The position numbers and the translations under genes were made by a program. A stretch of DNA of 64,000 bases from Megachile rotundata (Eukaryota > Arthropoda > Insecta > Hymenoptera > Megachilidae). The notes under the pieces are model-generated. The model saw only the letters and a program-made list of their open reading frames with translations, had not been told where the DNA came from and did no database searches. The stretch spans positions 12,066,501 through 12,130,500 of the forward strand of contig NC_134995.1 in the NCBI RefSeq assembly GCF_050947335.1. Reading direction: 5' to 3'. Of the stretch, positions 24,791 through 36,000 are shown piece after piece; within the stretch, counting starts at the first letter, position 1, and the number at the start of each line of letters is the position of its first letter.

Positions 24791-26281
24791 AACGATAATT
24801 ATAATAATCTAATGTTTATGCAAAATACGAGGCTCGATGTTTGAACGTGTAATAAGGTGGTGGTGCAAAAAAAAGAAGAGTGATTCGTAACTATACCGTT
24901 CGTTTAATAAAATTAATCGTTTAGATGCTTATCACAACAGGTAGAATTAACGTCGTAGGAACCCTGCCTGTGTCTTACACGATTTCGCCTAACAATTAGT
25001 TACAATCTCTTAGTAGATCGCGAATTACAATTTCCGCGTCGTTTGCAACGTTCCCGATTGTAAAAGAAAATTCAAAGAAACGTATAATTCCGAAAACAAT
25101 GTGCGACTTTTGAACCCGACGAAAGAAAAATGGAGAACGAGGGAAAGAGAGAGACGTAGGATAGGGGGACGTGTGCTTGTCCCACGGTTTTTCGACAAAA
25201 TATCTTAATAATCGTTCCACGAGCAGTTTCTTATCGACAACTGACAGACTAGATACATACTTATATTACAGTGTTCGACTTGCCGGAAGTCGCCAGTCGA
25301 ACCGCGGCGCGTTCAAACTTCGCCGGAACAACGATCCCCTCTGTGATACTGAAAGACTGAAAGTACGAGAATGAATTTGTCCGGTGAATCAGCGAGAAAA
25401 CGATCAATGCTTCCGATTTTATACTGTTCACGCGACGAATCGTTTAAGGGACGAAACCACCCTGAAGACAAAATTTTCTTCAAAAGAAAGATACGACAGG
25501 TTGATCTATTTATAAGGAGAAGGTCTGTTCACAACTTGAGCCATCAACGCGCGAAATGGAGGACAAAATGGCGGCGGGAGCCAAAATGGCGGCAGGAGCC
25601 AAGATGGCGGAACTGTTCAGTTAGGTACAAGGCATGGGGTACTCTTTGTTTTAAAATTTTGCTTACGAAAATATTACGCATCCTTGATACCTTCATTCCA
25701 ATTCTTCAGGTCGCGAATTTTAAGCTCAGAGTGGTTTCAACCCTTACGGATTTTATAAAATCACTAGACTGCAAATACCTACGTTATGCCAAACGTATGC
25801 ATACATCGAACGTATACATCACGCGTCTTAAGTGATGTAAAATACAGGGTGCAACAGTTTAACCCTTTGAGTCAGGATGCACCTTTTGAGCAGTGTTTTA
25901 AGTTCAAAATGAGTAAAGTTTAAAACAAATTGGGTTTGAATTTTGACTAAAATTGGACCATCGGTAAAGCTCAAAGGCTTAAACTTAGGGATGTCATAAA
26001 CGTACACGTATTCGTATCAAGATTCGCAGTCTAATAAACGAAGGAAGCTAGTGAACGCCCCCGTTATGAAATGAATTTCCTGATGAGAAAGTATAAGAAA
26101 TGAAGGCGTCAGGAGGTACGTCACCGAGCATCCTTCGCAGGCGTTAAAAAAGAGGGTGTAAAAGGGTGGAAGGCATCGTCGTTCATCCGGACAAAGCGAT
26201 CGAGGCGATTCGCGAGAGGGACATCGCGGCATAGGCGGTGTTTGGTTGCAGCGGACCGACGGTCTCGTGAGCCGGACGGTG
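24791..26281. other. Region downstream of Hmx
   Basis: This is the region following the Hmx stop on the minus strand and should include the Hmx 3' UTR. A 154-codon plus-strand ORF at 25371-25835 runs through the ATGGCGG repeats and has no known domain, so it is not called. A separate entry covers the ATGGCGG cluster. Confidence 0.4.
25566..25611. promoter_or_regulatory. Three tandem ATGGCGG sites (Pho/YY1-type)
   Basis: AAAATGGCGGC, AAAATGGCGGC and AAGATGGCGGA occur at 17-18 bp spacing. The core (reverse GCCAT) is the binding core of YY1 and its insect homologue Pleiohomeotic, which marks Polycomb response elements in flies. The cluster lies about 700 bp beyond the Hmx stop codon. Function is inferred from motif and context only. 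Confidence 0.4.
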
Positions 26282-27099
26282 TTATTGCGAGGAGGATTGG
26301 GGTGGTTGTCCGTTGGGTGGCGGTGGCGGGGGCGGCGGCGGTTGGGGGTGTACCTGGTGGGGCAGGAGTGTGTGCGCCTGCACGTGAGCCGGATGATGAT
26401 GGTGGTGCTGATGGTGATGGGAGTAGAATATCGGTTGTGCGGTGGTAGGGGGGCAGGAGGTGCCGACGCCGACGCCGACACCGACGCCAACACCGACGCC
26501 GACCGAATGCGAGAGCGCCGACGTGGCCACCGACGCTGGCGCAGCGGCGGTCGGCGGCGTCGCCACCGACACCGAGACGCTGCCGGACGTTCCGCTTCCG
26601 GCGGACGCCTCGTGGTACAATATCGGCACTCTGACCAGTCTTTGAGCCGCGTGCGCCATGTTTGCCGCCTCCAGTTCGGCGGCCAGCTGCCGCTTCCATT
26701 TGTTCCGACGGTTTTGGAACCAGATTTTCACTTGGGTCTCGGTGAGTCGCAACGACGCCGCCAGTCCGGCGCGTTCCGACGACGACAGGTAACGTTTCAT
26801 GTCGAACGTGCTCTCCAGTTGGAACACTTGCGAGCGAGAGAACACCGTCCGCGTCTTCTTCTTGCGTTTCATGCTGCTCGAGTCGCGACCGTCCACCCCG
26901 ACCTGCACGCTGTTCTGCCCGCCGCTCCCGGAGTTCCCCGTACCGCCCCCGTGCAGGCTGGTCGAGTTCGTTGATTCGCCCTCGCCGTCGCCCTCGGGAC
27001 AGTCGTCTTGGTCGCCCAGGTCGTCGTGGCCCTCGTCGCCCGTCGAGGGACTCCGCGTCCGGTGCAGCCGGTCCTCCACGTTCTCCTCGTCCAACTCGT
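26282..27099 (-). CDS. Hmx: Hmx coding exon 3 (homeodomain)
   Basis: The exon follows the acceptor TTGTGCGCAG and runs to a TAA at 26282-26284. It encodes an acidic DELDEENVED start, the homeodomain at 26684-26863, the HMX post-homeodomain block, and then a low-complexity tail. The tail includes a Val-Gly run of about seven units encoded by a GC-rich hexamer repeat (about 26462-26505), a His run and a run of nine Pro. Long antisense ORFs here are shadows. Confidence 0.95.
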
Positions 27100-30000
27100 C
27101 TGCGCACAAGTTGCAAATTTATGTTGCAGCAAATTTTTACTTTCAATTTATATGTAATTCAATCTACCGACATTGATGATACGCTAAAATTATGATAAAT
27201 AGGGTGTGCGAATGAAGTAGGGAACGTTAGAGTGTCAAGATTCATTTGACATGAGAATTTCTAATAGTATAAGTAGATAGAATTGATTGGTCTGCTAATT
27301 TGAGACTGTGAGGTTTAAGAATTTCGACCTTTGAAGGTTTGAGAAACTTCCGCAGCATTGGAGACATGGGACATTGATGTTTAATGAATATGAGCTAACT
27401 CCATAACCTACCATAGTCAGTCGCTCACAGCTAATTATTGTTACAATGTGAAAAGAACTGGGAAAAGTTAAAATGCTAAGCACATGTCCTGTCAAACTTG
27501 ATAGTACAAATTGTACTTAGAATTCAAACCAAAATTCAATTATTCAAGTATTGAAGATACGAGTCTGGTTTGTCACATTCTAACTATAGGATGCGTCACG
27601 ATTGCGTCATGTGTGCGTCACGTGTGCATCATAAGTGTGCCACTAGTGCGTCACGAGTGTGTCACTAATGCGTACGAGTGCGTCACTAATGTGTATGAGT
27701 GCGTCACTCGTATGTATGAGTACATCATGAGAGCATCATAAGTGCGTCCGGATTGCGTCACGAGTACATCACTAATGCTTATGAGTACGTCGTGAGTGCG
27801 TCACTAGTGCATCACTAGTGCCTGAGTGCGTCATGAGTGCGTCACTAGAGCGCGAGTGTGTCATGGGTGCGTCACTAGTGCGTATAAGTGCGTCAGGGGT
27901 ACGTCACTAATGCATGAGTGCGTTACGAGTGCGTCACTAGAGCGTGAGTGCGTCACTAATGCGTATGAATGCGTCATGAGTGCGTCACTAATACATATGA
28001 GTGCGTCATGAATGCGTCACTAGAGCGTGAGTGCGTCACTAGTGCCTGAATGCGTCATGGGTGCGTCACTAATGCGTATGAATGCGTCATGCGTGCGTCA
28101 CTAATGCATATGAGTGCGTCATGCCTGCGTCACTAGAGCGTGAGTGCGTCACTAGTGCCTGAATGCGTCATGGGTGCGTCACTAATGCGTATGAATGCGT
28201 CATGCGTGCGTCACTAATGCATATGAGTGCGTCATGCCTGCGTCACTAGAGCGTGAGTGCGTCACTAGTGCCTGAATGCGTCATGGGTGCGTCACTAGTG
28301 CTTGAATGCGTCATGCGTGCGTCACTAATGCATATGAGTGCATCATGAATGCGTCACTAAAGCGCGAGTGCGTTACTAGTGCCTGAATGCGTCATGGGTG
28401 CTTCACTAATGCTTGAATGCGTCATGTATGCGTCACTAGTGCGTCTGAGTGCGTCACTAGTGCGTCTAAGTGCGTCACTAGTGCGTCACTAGTGCGTCTG
28501 AGTGCGTCATGAATGTGTCACTAGTGCATGAGTGCATCAAGAGTGCGTCACGAGTGCGTCACGATATTGTACAAGAGATAAAAACAAAAAAATTTGCAAA
28601 TATCTGTTAACAATGTAAAAGCTTGCCCTACGCCCCTCACCGGTATATTTTGTTATGGGACCCCGCTCTCTGGTTACATCAATACCAATGACATCTCTAC
28701 TCCGGCGATTACCGTTGTTATGCGAAGTTTGGAGGCTCGAATTCCACAATAATGCGTTGCTTTTTGATAAGGCCGTGCTCATCGATACCGATTAACGCAT
28801 CGATTTGCCAATAGGCGGGCACGCGGGTGTGTATGTACGCACGCTAATGGAAACGTACGCCTCGAATCCCAGCGTTGATCGGCAGTTCATTGTCATTGTG
28901 GCAAATGCAGGGAGCTAAATGGATACTATCGGGGGCAGACACATTGTAAATCTCAACGCGCTTTAGTAGGGGGTTCTCGTGTTTCAATTCGAAAAAATCG
29001 ATTTTTTGTTTCGCGTTATTGAACTATTATTCTTGTAGAATAAATAGCTGCTTTCTATACATTCGAAACGTCACGGAGATCTCTGTATTATAGGCTGTCT
29101 ATCATAGGTAGACTTTATATACATGAAAGGCTAGAATACAATTATTGCCATTGCTAAAATTCTTCATCTTCAATTCAGATCTAGACTGACTTCACATCTG
29201 GACTTCACATTTGGAGCATTTTGTTGAATGAGTTCACCACTGTTAACTTTCAATAAAATAGAAGATAGCTTTCGCTAACAACTTCATCATCCAAATTCAG
29301 TTCTCCTAATCAAGTTCAAACGACGAACAGTCCTCTATTAACACAATCGGAAAAGCTTGAACAGCAACCCGACACACGTCCCAAATTGCCAAACGCGTAA
29401 CAGCAAGTGCGTAAAGAGAATTTCCATGAAAACGATGAAAACACACGGAGTACAGGAATGCACAATGGATTAGCAAGATCGCGAGGAACGAGCCGGTTTT
29501 TGTGTGGCAGGTGCGAAGAACCGATGCACGAACGACAAATATTTCACCGGATGATGAAACACGGTTGCACGCTGTACACCCGATATCTGAGGCAATTATG
29601 TCAAAATGGATAAATAGAATATTAATTAGCGGACTATAAATCGACTAAATATTAAATGCAACGCTGACCGAGTTGAATAGCCGGGTGATTTATCGAATCC
29701 GTGCCGGGAGAGAATTTATTCGAACGACAATGCTGGAAAGGGATCTTCTCGATTCTATCGGAGGCTTTAAAGGACCCCACGGTTAATTAACTCGTTTAAT
29801 GATCGTGGCAACCGTTCTGAAACATTTACGAAACACAAACAAATAGCGCGATTTGCGAAATCATCAATTCGTCACTTGACGTTTATCGTGCGCCGTGATC
29901 GTTCGATTAAATGTGTCTATAAAAAATTAGTTATTGCAACGATTTTTTGGTTGATGTTGATTTTTTTGTTGCTTCGGCAATGGAAATTTTGTGTGGATTC

Positions 30001-33000
30001 TTGTAATTTTTATCTGCGTTATTATTTTGGGTTGTGGTTACTTTTATGTGTGGTTATGTGTGGTTCTTTTGTGAACGCCTCAAGATTGACTTCTTAACGC
30101 TGAGGAGTACTCAGAATCGAGCTCTCAACGCTTCATAGTACTCAAGATTGAGTTCTCAACGCTTAATAGTACTCAGGATTGAGATCTCAACGCTTAATAC
30201 TACTCAGGATAGAGTTCTAAACGCTTAATAGTACTCAGGACTGAGTTCCCAACGCTTAATACTACTCAAGATTGAGTTCCCAACGCTTAATACTACTCAG
30301 AATAGAGTTCTCAACGCTTAGTAATACTCAGAATCGAGTTTTCAATGCTTAGTAGTACTCAAGATCGAGCTCTCAACGCTTAATACTACTCAAGATTGAG
30401 TTCCCAATGCTTAATACTACTCAGAACAGAGTTCTCAACGCTTAATACTACTCAGAACAGAGTTCTCAACGCTTAGTAATACTCAGAATCGAGTTTTCAA
30501 CGCTTAGTAGTACTCAAGATCGAGCTCTCAACGCTTAATAGTACTCAGTACTGAGTTCTCAACGCTTAATACTACTCATGATGGAGTACTCAACGCTTAA
30601 TACTACTCAGGATAGAGTTCTCAATACTTAATACTATTTAAGATTGAGTTCCCAAGGCATAATACTGCTCAGAATAGAGTTCTCAACGCTTAGTAGTACT
30701 CAGAATCGAGCACTCAACGCTTAATACTACTCACAATCGAGCTCTCAACGCTTAATACTACTCAGAATCAAGTTCTCAATACTCAATAGTACTTAACATC
30801 GAGTTCTCAACACTAGTTAATATTTACAGTAGTGTTCCACAGCACATAGCAGCATTTGTCGAGTCCCTAGCGCTAAGTAGTCATCAGCATCGTCAGTGCT
30901 GAGTATTACTCATCGTCAATGTTGAGTTGTCGATGTTGAGTAGTACTCAAAGCTGTGCTGTCGATGTTGAGTAGTACTCAGAGCTGAGTAGTCAGAGTCA
31001 AATCGTCAGTTAGCAATACTCAGTGTTAACTAATTGAGTAGTTCTCAGCGCTGATTAGTCCTCAGCATGGTTGAGTAGTTTTAAGCGTAGAGTGCTATGA
31101 ATAGTCAGCACGGTGCTGAGTAGTTTTAAGCGTTGAGTGCTACGAATAGTCAGCATGGTGCTGAGTAGTTTTAAGCGTTGAGTGCTACGAATAATCAGCA
31201 CGGTGTTGAGTTGTTTTAAGCGTTGAGTGCTACGAATAGTCAGCACGGTGCTGAGTAGTTTTAAGCGTTGAGTGCTACGAATAGTCAGCACGGTGTTGAG
31301 TTGTTTTAAGCGTTGAGTGCTATGAATAGTCAGCATGATGCTGAGTAGTTTTAAGCGTTGAGTGCTACGAATTGTCCTCGGCACGGTGCTGAGTAGTTTT
31401 AAGCGTTGAGTGCTACGAATAGTCCCCAATGCAGCCCTCAACGTTGAGTAGTACGTTCGCCTCAGCAGTCTAATTCAAGCAAAAAGGGTGACAAGTCTAA
31501 ATAATCGAAAGTGTCTAGCAGCAGTCAGGCTGTCAAGTATTTTGGCGAAGTGGCAAGAGTAAAACGATCGGCGGGTAAGGCGATCGACGTTGGTTTGTCG
31601 TGGTGGAAGCCCTGGAAGCCGTACACTCGTCGTCGGCCGCGCTCGCGTTTATACACTTACGTAGAACGCGTACAAACTCTCGCCTTGCCCTTCCTCTCTC
31701 TCTGTCCGCGAACCGGCATTCGCAACTAATTTATCGACGGAACATCTTTGTCATTCTCCGTCCTTCCCGTCCGATTAAAAAGAACGAATCAATCGCGAGC
31801 CTATTGCAATAAACTTTTATCTCGGTAATCGATCGGCGGCTCGTTTCGACGGTACAGAAATGGAACAATCGGAAGAAATTACGGTAAGCGGCCCAATCAT
31901 GTTAATCCTTTATGGCTCGGAATTGAACAGCTCCCATCATCTATCGAATACGCTGTTTACAGATCGCCGAATCAGATGGAGCATTCAAGCGCCCCCAACA
32001 ATTTTCGATCCATCAGGATGTACGCAGACCTCTGTTATGCTCGACTAGCCCGAATTTATCATCCAACAACATCATTTTACGCATAATCATACGCCCTAAA
32101 ATGCTCGGCCACGAGCCGAAACCACCCGCACCATTTTCAATGGAAAGATATGGGAAGAGTACATTTCCTTTCGGAAAAGTAATGGAACTTTTTAAATTTT
32201 AGGAAAACTAGCGCCATATATTAAAACAATATGTTACCTGAAAACGGTATACCTCCTCTATGAAGCTTTGTACTAATCGTTTATGGATCATGCATTCATC
32301 TGGTACAGTCTGCACTTAGACCAGTAGTTAGTACTTAGCACTTAGTGCTTAGTTAGAAAATCTTTGAGGTGGCAGTTTAGATCCTTGGTCTAACAAAATG
32401 TCTTCCAGATATACGTTCATGAAATTCATCACGATAAAAATTGCAGGGGATGAATACGAAGGTGGCAGTTTAGACCAGTAGTCTAACAAAATGTCTCCCA
32501 AATATACATTCATCAAATTCATCACGATAAAAATTGCAGATAATGAATATGAAAGTAGCAGTTTAGATCCCTGGTCTAACAAAATGTCTTCCAGATATAC
32601 GTTCATGAAATTCATCACGATAAAAATTGCAGAGGATGAGTACGAAGGTAGCAGTTTAGATCCCTGGTCTAACAAAATGTTTTCTAAATATATGTTCATG
32701 AAATTCATCATGAAATTCATCCTGATAAACATTGCAGAGGATGAATACGAAGGTGGCTGTTTAGACTCCTGGTCTAACAAAATGTTTTCTAAATATATGT
32801 TCATGAAATTCATCATGAAATTCATCACGATAAAAATTACAGAGGATGAATACGAAGGTGGCAATTTAAACCAGTAGTCTAACAAAACATGTCCCAAATA
32901 TTCATGATGTGTGTAACAAAATGTGTCCCAAATTCATCACGATAAAAATTGCAGAAGAAGCAGAAGTTGCAAAGAAATTGCAAAGGTGAGTGACTCACCC

Positions 33001-36000
33001 CTTTGCGGGAAGGACGCGGAAGCAGGGCTGACGCGGCTCAGGGTGCCCACAACGTCGCCCGACGACGGATGATCGAGCGTCTGCAAGCTGTGCGTCGGCC
33101 TCCATGGAAACGGCCAACCGGCGCCTCCGGGAAGGACGCCTCGGATGCCGTCGGCGTCGACGATGTCCGATTGTCCGGCAACCTGAACGGCGTTGCTTAA
33201 CGCGGACGATGCCGCCGCCAATCGCGAGTGATGTTGATGTTGTTGTTGCTGATGGAGATGCTGGAGCGTCGACGGGAAGAATACTCCGCCCACGCCGATA
33301 CCCACGGGGTAACGACCCGCTATGAGCGAGGACATTAGACCCAACCTGTAAATTGAGAGAATCTTTGCACATCGTATGTTTGGTAATAGGTTAGATAGGG
33401 TTATAATTCTAGGTTCGTTAATTTTGGTCTATTCTGTGTAACTTGTAAGATATTGGGACTGTGAGATAATTGATAGGAGCATCTCGGTAGTTCCCTGCGA
33501 TGGGGGCTCTAAGGCTTATGAAGTATTTTTGGTAAAAGGTGTAGTTAGATGGGGTTACAATTCTAGGTACGTTAATTTAGGTTCACTTTATGTATCTTGT
33601 AAGATGTTTATTGGAACTGTAAGATAATTGATAGGGGCATCTCGGTAGTTCCCTGCGATGGGGGCTCTAAGGCTTATGAAGTATTTTTGGTAAAAGATGT
33701 AGTTAGATGGGGTTACAATTCTAGGTACGTTAATTTAGGTTCACTTTATGTATCTTGTAAGATGTTTATTGGAACTGTAAGATTTTTGATAGGGGCATCT
33801 CGGTATTTTCCTGCGATGAGGGCTCTAAGGCAGGTTATGAAGTATTTTCGATAAAAGGTGTAGTTAGATGGGGTTACAATTCTAAATTCGTTAATTTAGA
33901 TCCACTCTATGAAATTCCGTGTAGAGGGAATCCAGAAAAGTATCGAGGTATAATTCTAAAATATGGTACATATATGAATGCAAAAGGGTTACAGTGAAAG
34001 GATGAGCTGGAAGGCACACGCTTCTTGTTTCAAAGGTGGTTGAAAAAGAGGGTAAAGGAGAGTCGTTTGTGATATCAGGGAAGTGGCCTTGAGCGGGCAA
34101 TTAGTTTTAGACAGGCAGTAGGAAAGTTGGAAGGGATTGAAGTACAACGTGACAAGTTAGGATCCCTAGGGGAGTGGTCTAAAGTGTGATGCGTTAAATG
34201 GTGGGGAGGTAGGTAAGTTTTGAAATGTAATGAAGTGTACTCTCGCCATGTTGCTATTCCTTCCCATTGAAGTGAATTCTATAAATTGATATTGGCACTT
34301 TTACATATTCACATATTCACGTGTTCATATATTCACATATTCACATATTCACATATTCACATATTCACACATTCATATATTCACACATTCATATATTCAC
34401 ACATTCATATATTCACACATTCATATATTCACACATTCACATATTCACACATTCATATATTCACGCATTCATATATTCACGCATTCATATATTCACGCAT
34501 TCATATATTCACACATTCATATATTCACATATTCACATATTCACATATTCACATATTCACATATTCACATATTCACATATTCACATATTCACATATTCAC
34601 ATATTCACATATTGACGTGTTCACATATTCACACATTCACATGTTCACATATCCATATATTCACATATTTACATATACACACATTCACATATTCACATAT
34701 TCATATATTCACATACTCACATATTCACATATACACACATTCACATATTCACTCATTCACATATCATACATCCACATACTTACACATTCACACATTCATA
34801 CATTCACATTCGCACATTCACACATTCACATACTCACACATTCACACATTCACATATTCACATACGTTCATATTTTCATCAACAACTTTGTGTTCATACA
34901 AATGTACTTAGTCCAAACCCCCAAATTCGTCAACTCCGCAAAATTTCCAAACGAAGACTAAAATTTAAATAAAAGCTCTGAAAGTTTGTAAACGTCCAAG
35001 CCGTTAAAATGATAGGATTATCAAGATGTTTTGAACGAGGATCGCCCGGGGCTCCTCGATCCCCGCCGACGATCCTGGTATAATTAAGAGTACATCCCTT
35101 GATTCACAAAGTTTCATAATTCCCGGGCTCACGATCTCTTGTTACTAAATTGTTCAAACCGCGTTTTAGCATCCACTAAAGAATCAACTACAGCATTTTG
35201 CCATCAAGAATAGAGGGATTCGATTAACCGTGAAGTCGAGAAGCAAGTTGAACATTTCGTGCATCCGCCGTAAAAGCGGAACCGTTAGTAAAATGTTTGC
35301 CGGGCGAGCCGTTTAAAGCCGCGTTCTAAATAAAACAGCGCTAAAAAAAAAAAAGAGAGGAGAGAAAGAAAAAACGGCAGGATTAAAACACAGCGGCGGA
35401 GCGTTCTGAATGCGAGCGTTCCGAGTGTTTACAGCTGGAACGTGGCCGTGTCCGAGGCGTCGACTACGATTCACTACGGGCTCTGTCTTCTCTTCCGAAA
35501 ACCGTTTTCCAAACCCATTTATCCGCAGAAACCCGTTCAGACAGACAGATTTTCGCGAGAATTATTACTCGATCTTCCGGAAGTCCTTAACGTACTTCGG
35601 TTCAAAGGGAGTGTTATGCGTATTAAGGGCTCCGTCGCTCGTTTTAGCCTCGTTATTTAACAGAAATCCGCTTACAGGATATTTTTACCTGCGATTCTTA
35701 CGTGAACGCGGGTTTTCTTTCGGGGAACCATGGGGTGTGTGGAGAATTTTGGGTGAGGGAGTTTCACTGTCTGGAGTTTGGTATTTGGGGGTTGGGGGTT
35801 TTGGGACTTTGAGATTGGGTGCTTGGAATTTTGGGGAGGGGTGGAATTTTGGGGATTTGGAATTTTGGGGGATTTGGAATTTGGGGAGAGGTGAAATTTT
35901 GGGGAGGGTTGGAATTTGAGAGGGTCGGTATTTGGGAGGGTTGGTACTTGGGAGGGTTGGAATTTTGAGAGATTGGAATTTAGAGGAAATTGGAATTTTG

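Noticed and set aside
25371..25835. 154-codon plus-strand ORF downstream of Hmx
   Set aside because: No domain; its Trp-Arg repeats come from the three ATGGCGG repeats, which fit regulatory DNA better.
26121..27146. 341-codon minus ORF and 242-codon plus ORF over the homeobox exon
   Set aside because: Shadows of the GC-rich Hmx exon; only the frame at 26282-27099 carries the homeodomain and matching splice phases.
30085..31425. CRISPR-like regularly spaced repeats
   Set aside because: Units are contiguous and variable without unique spacers, and the context is a eukaryotic intron.
34286..34961. Overlapping 100-196 codon ORFs of Ile-His-Phe-Thr-Tyr-Ser repeats
   Set aside because: Pure translation of the ACATATTC octamer in all three plus frames.
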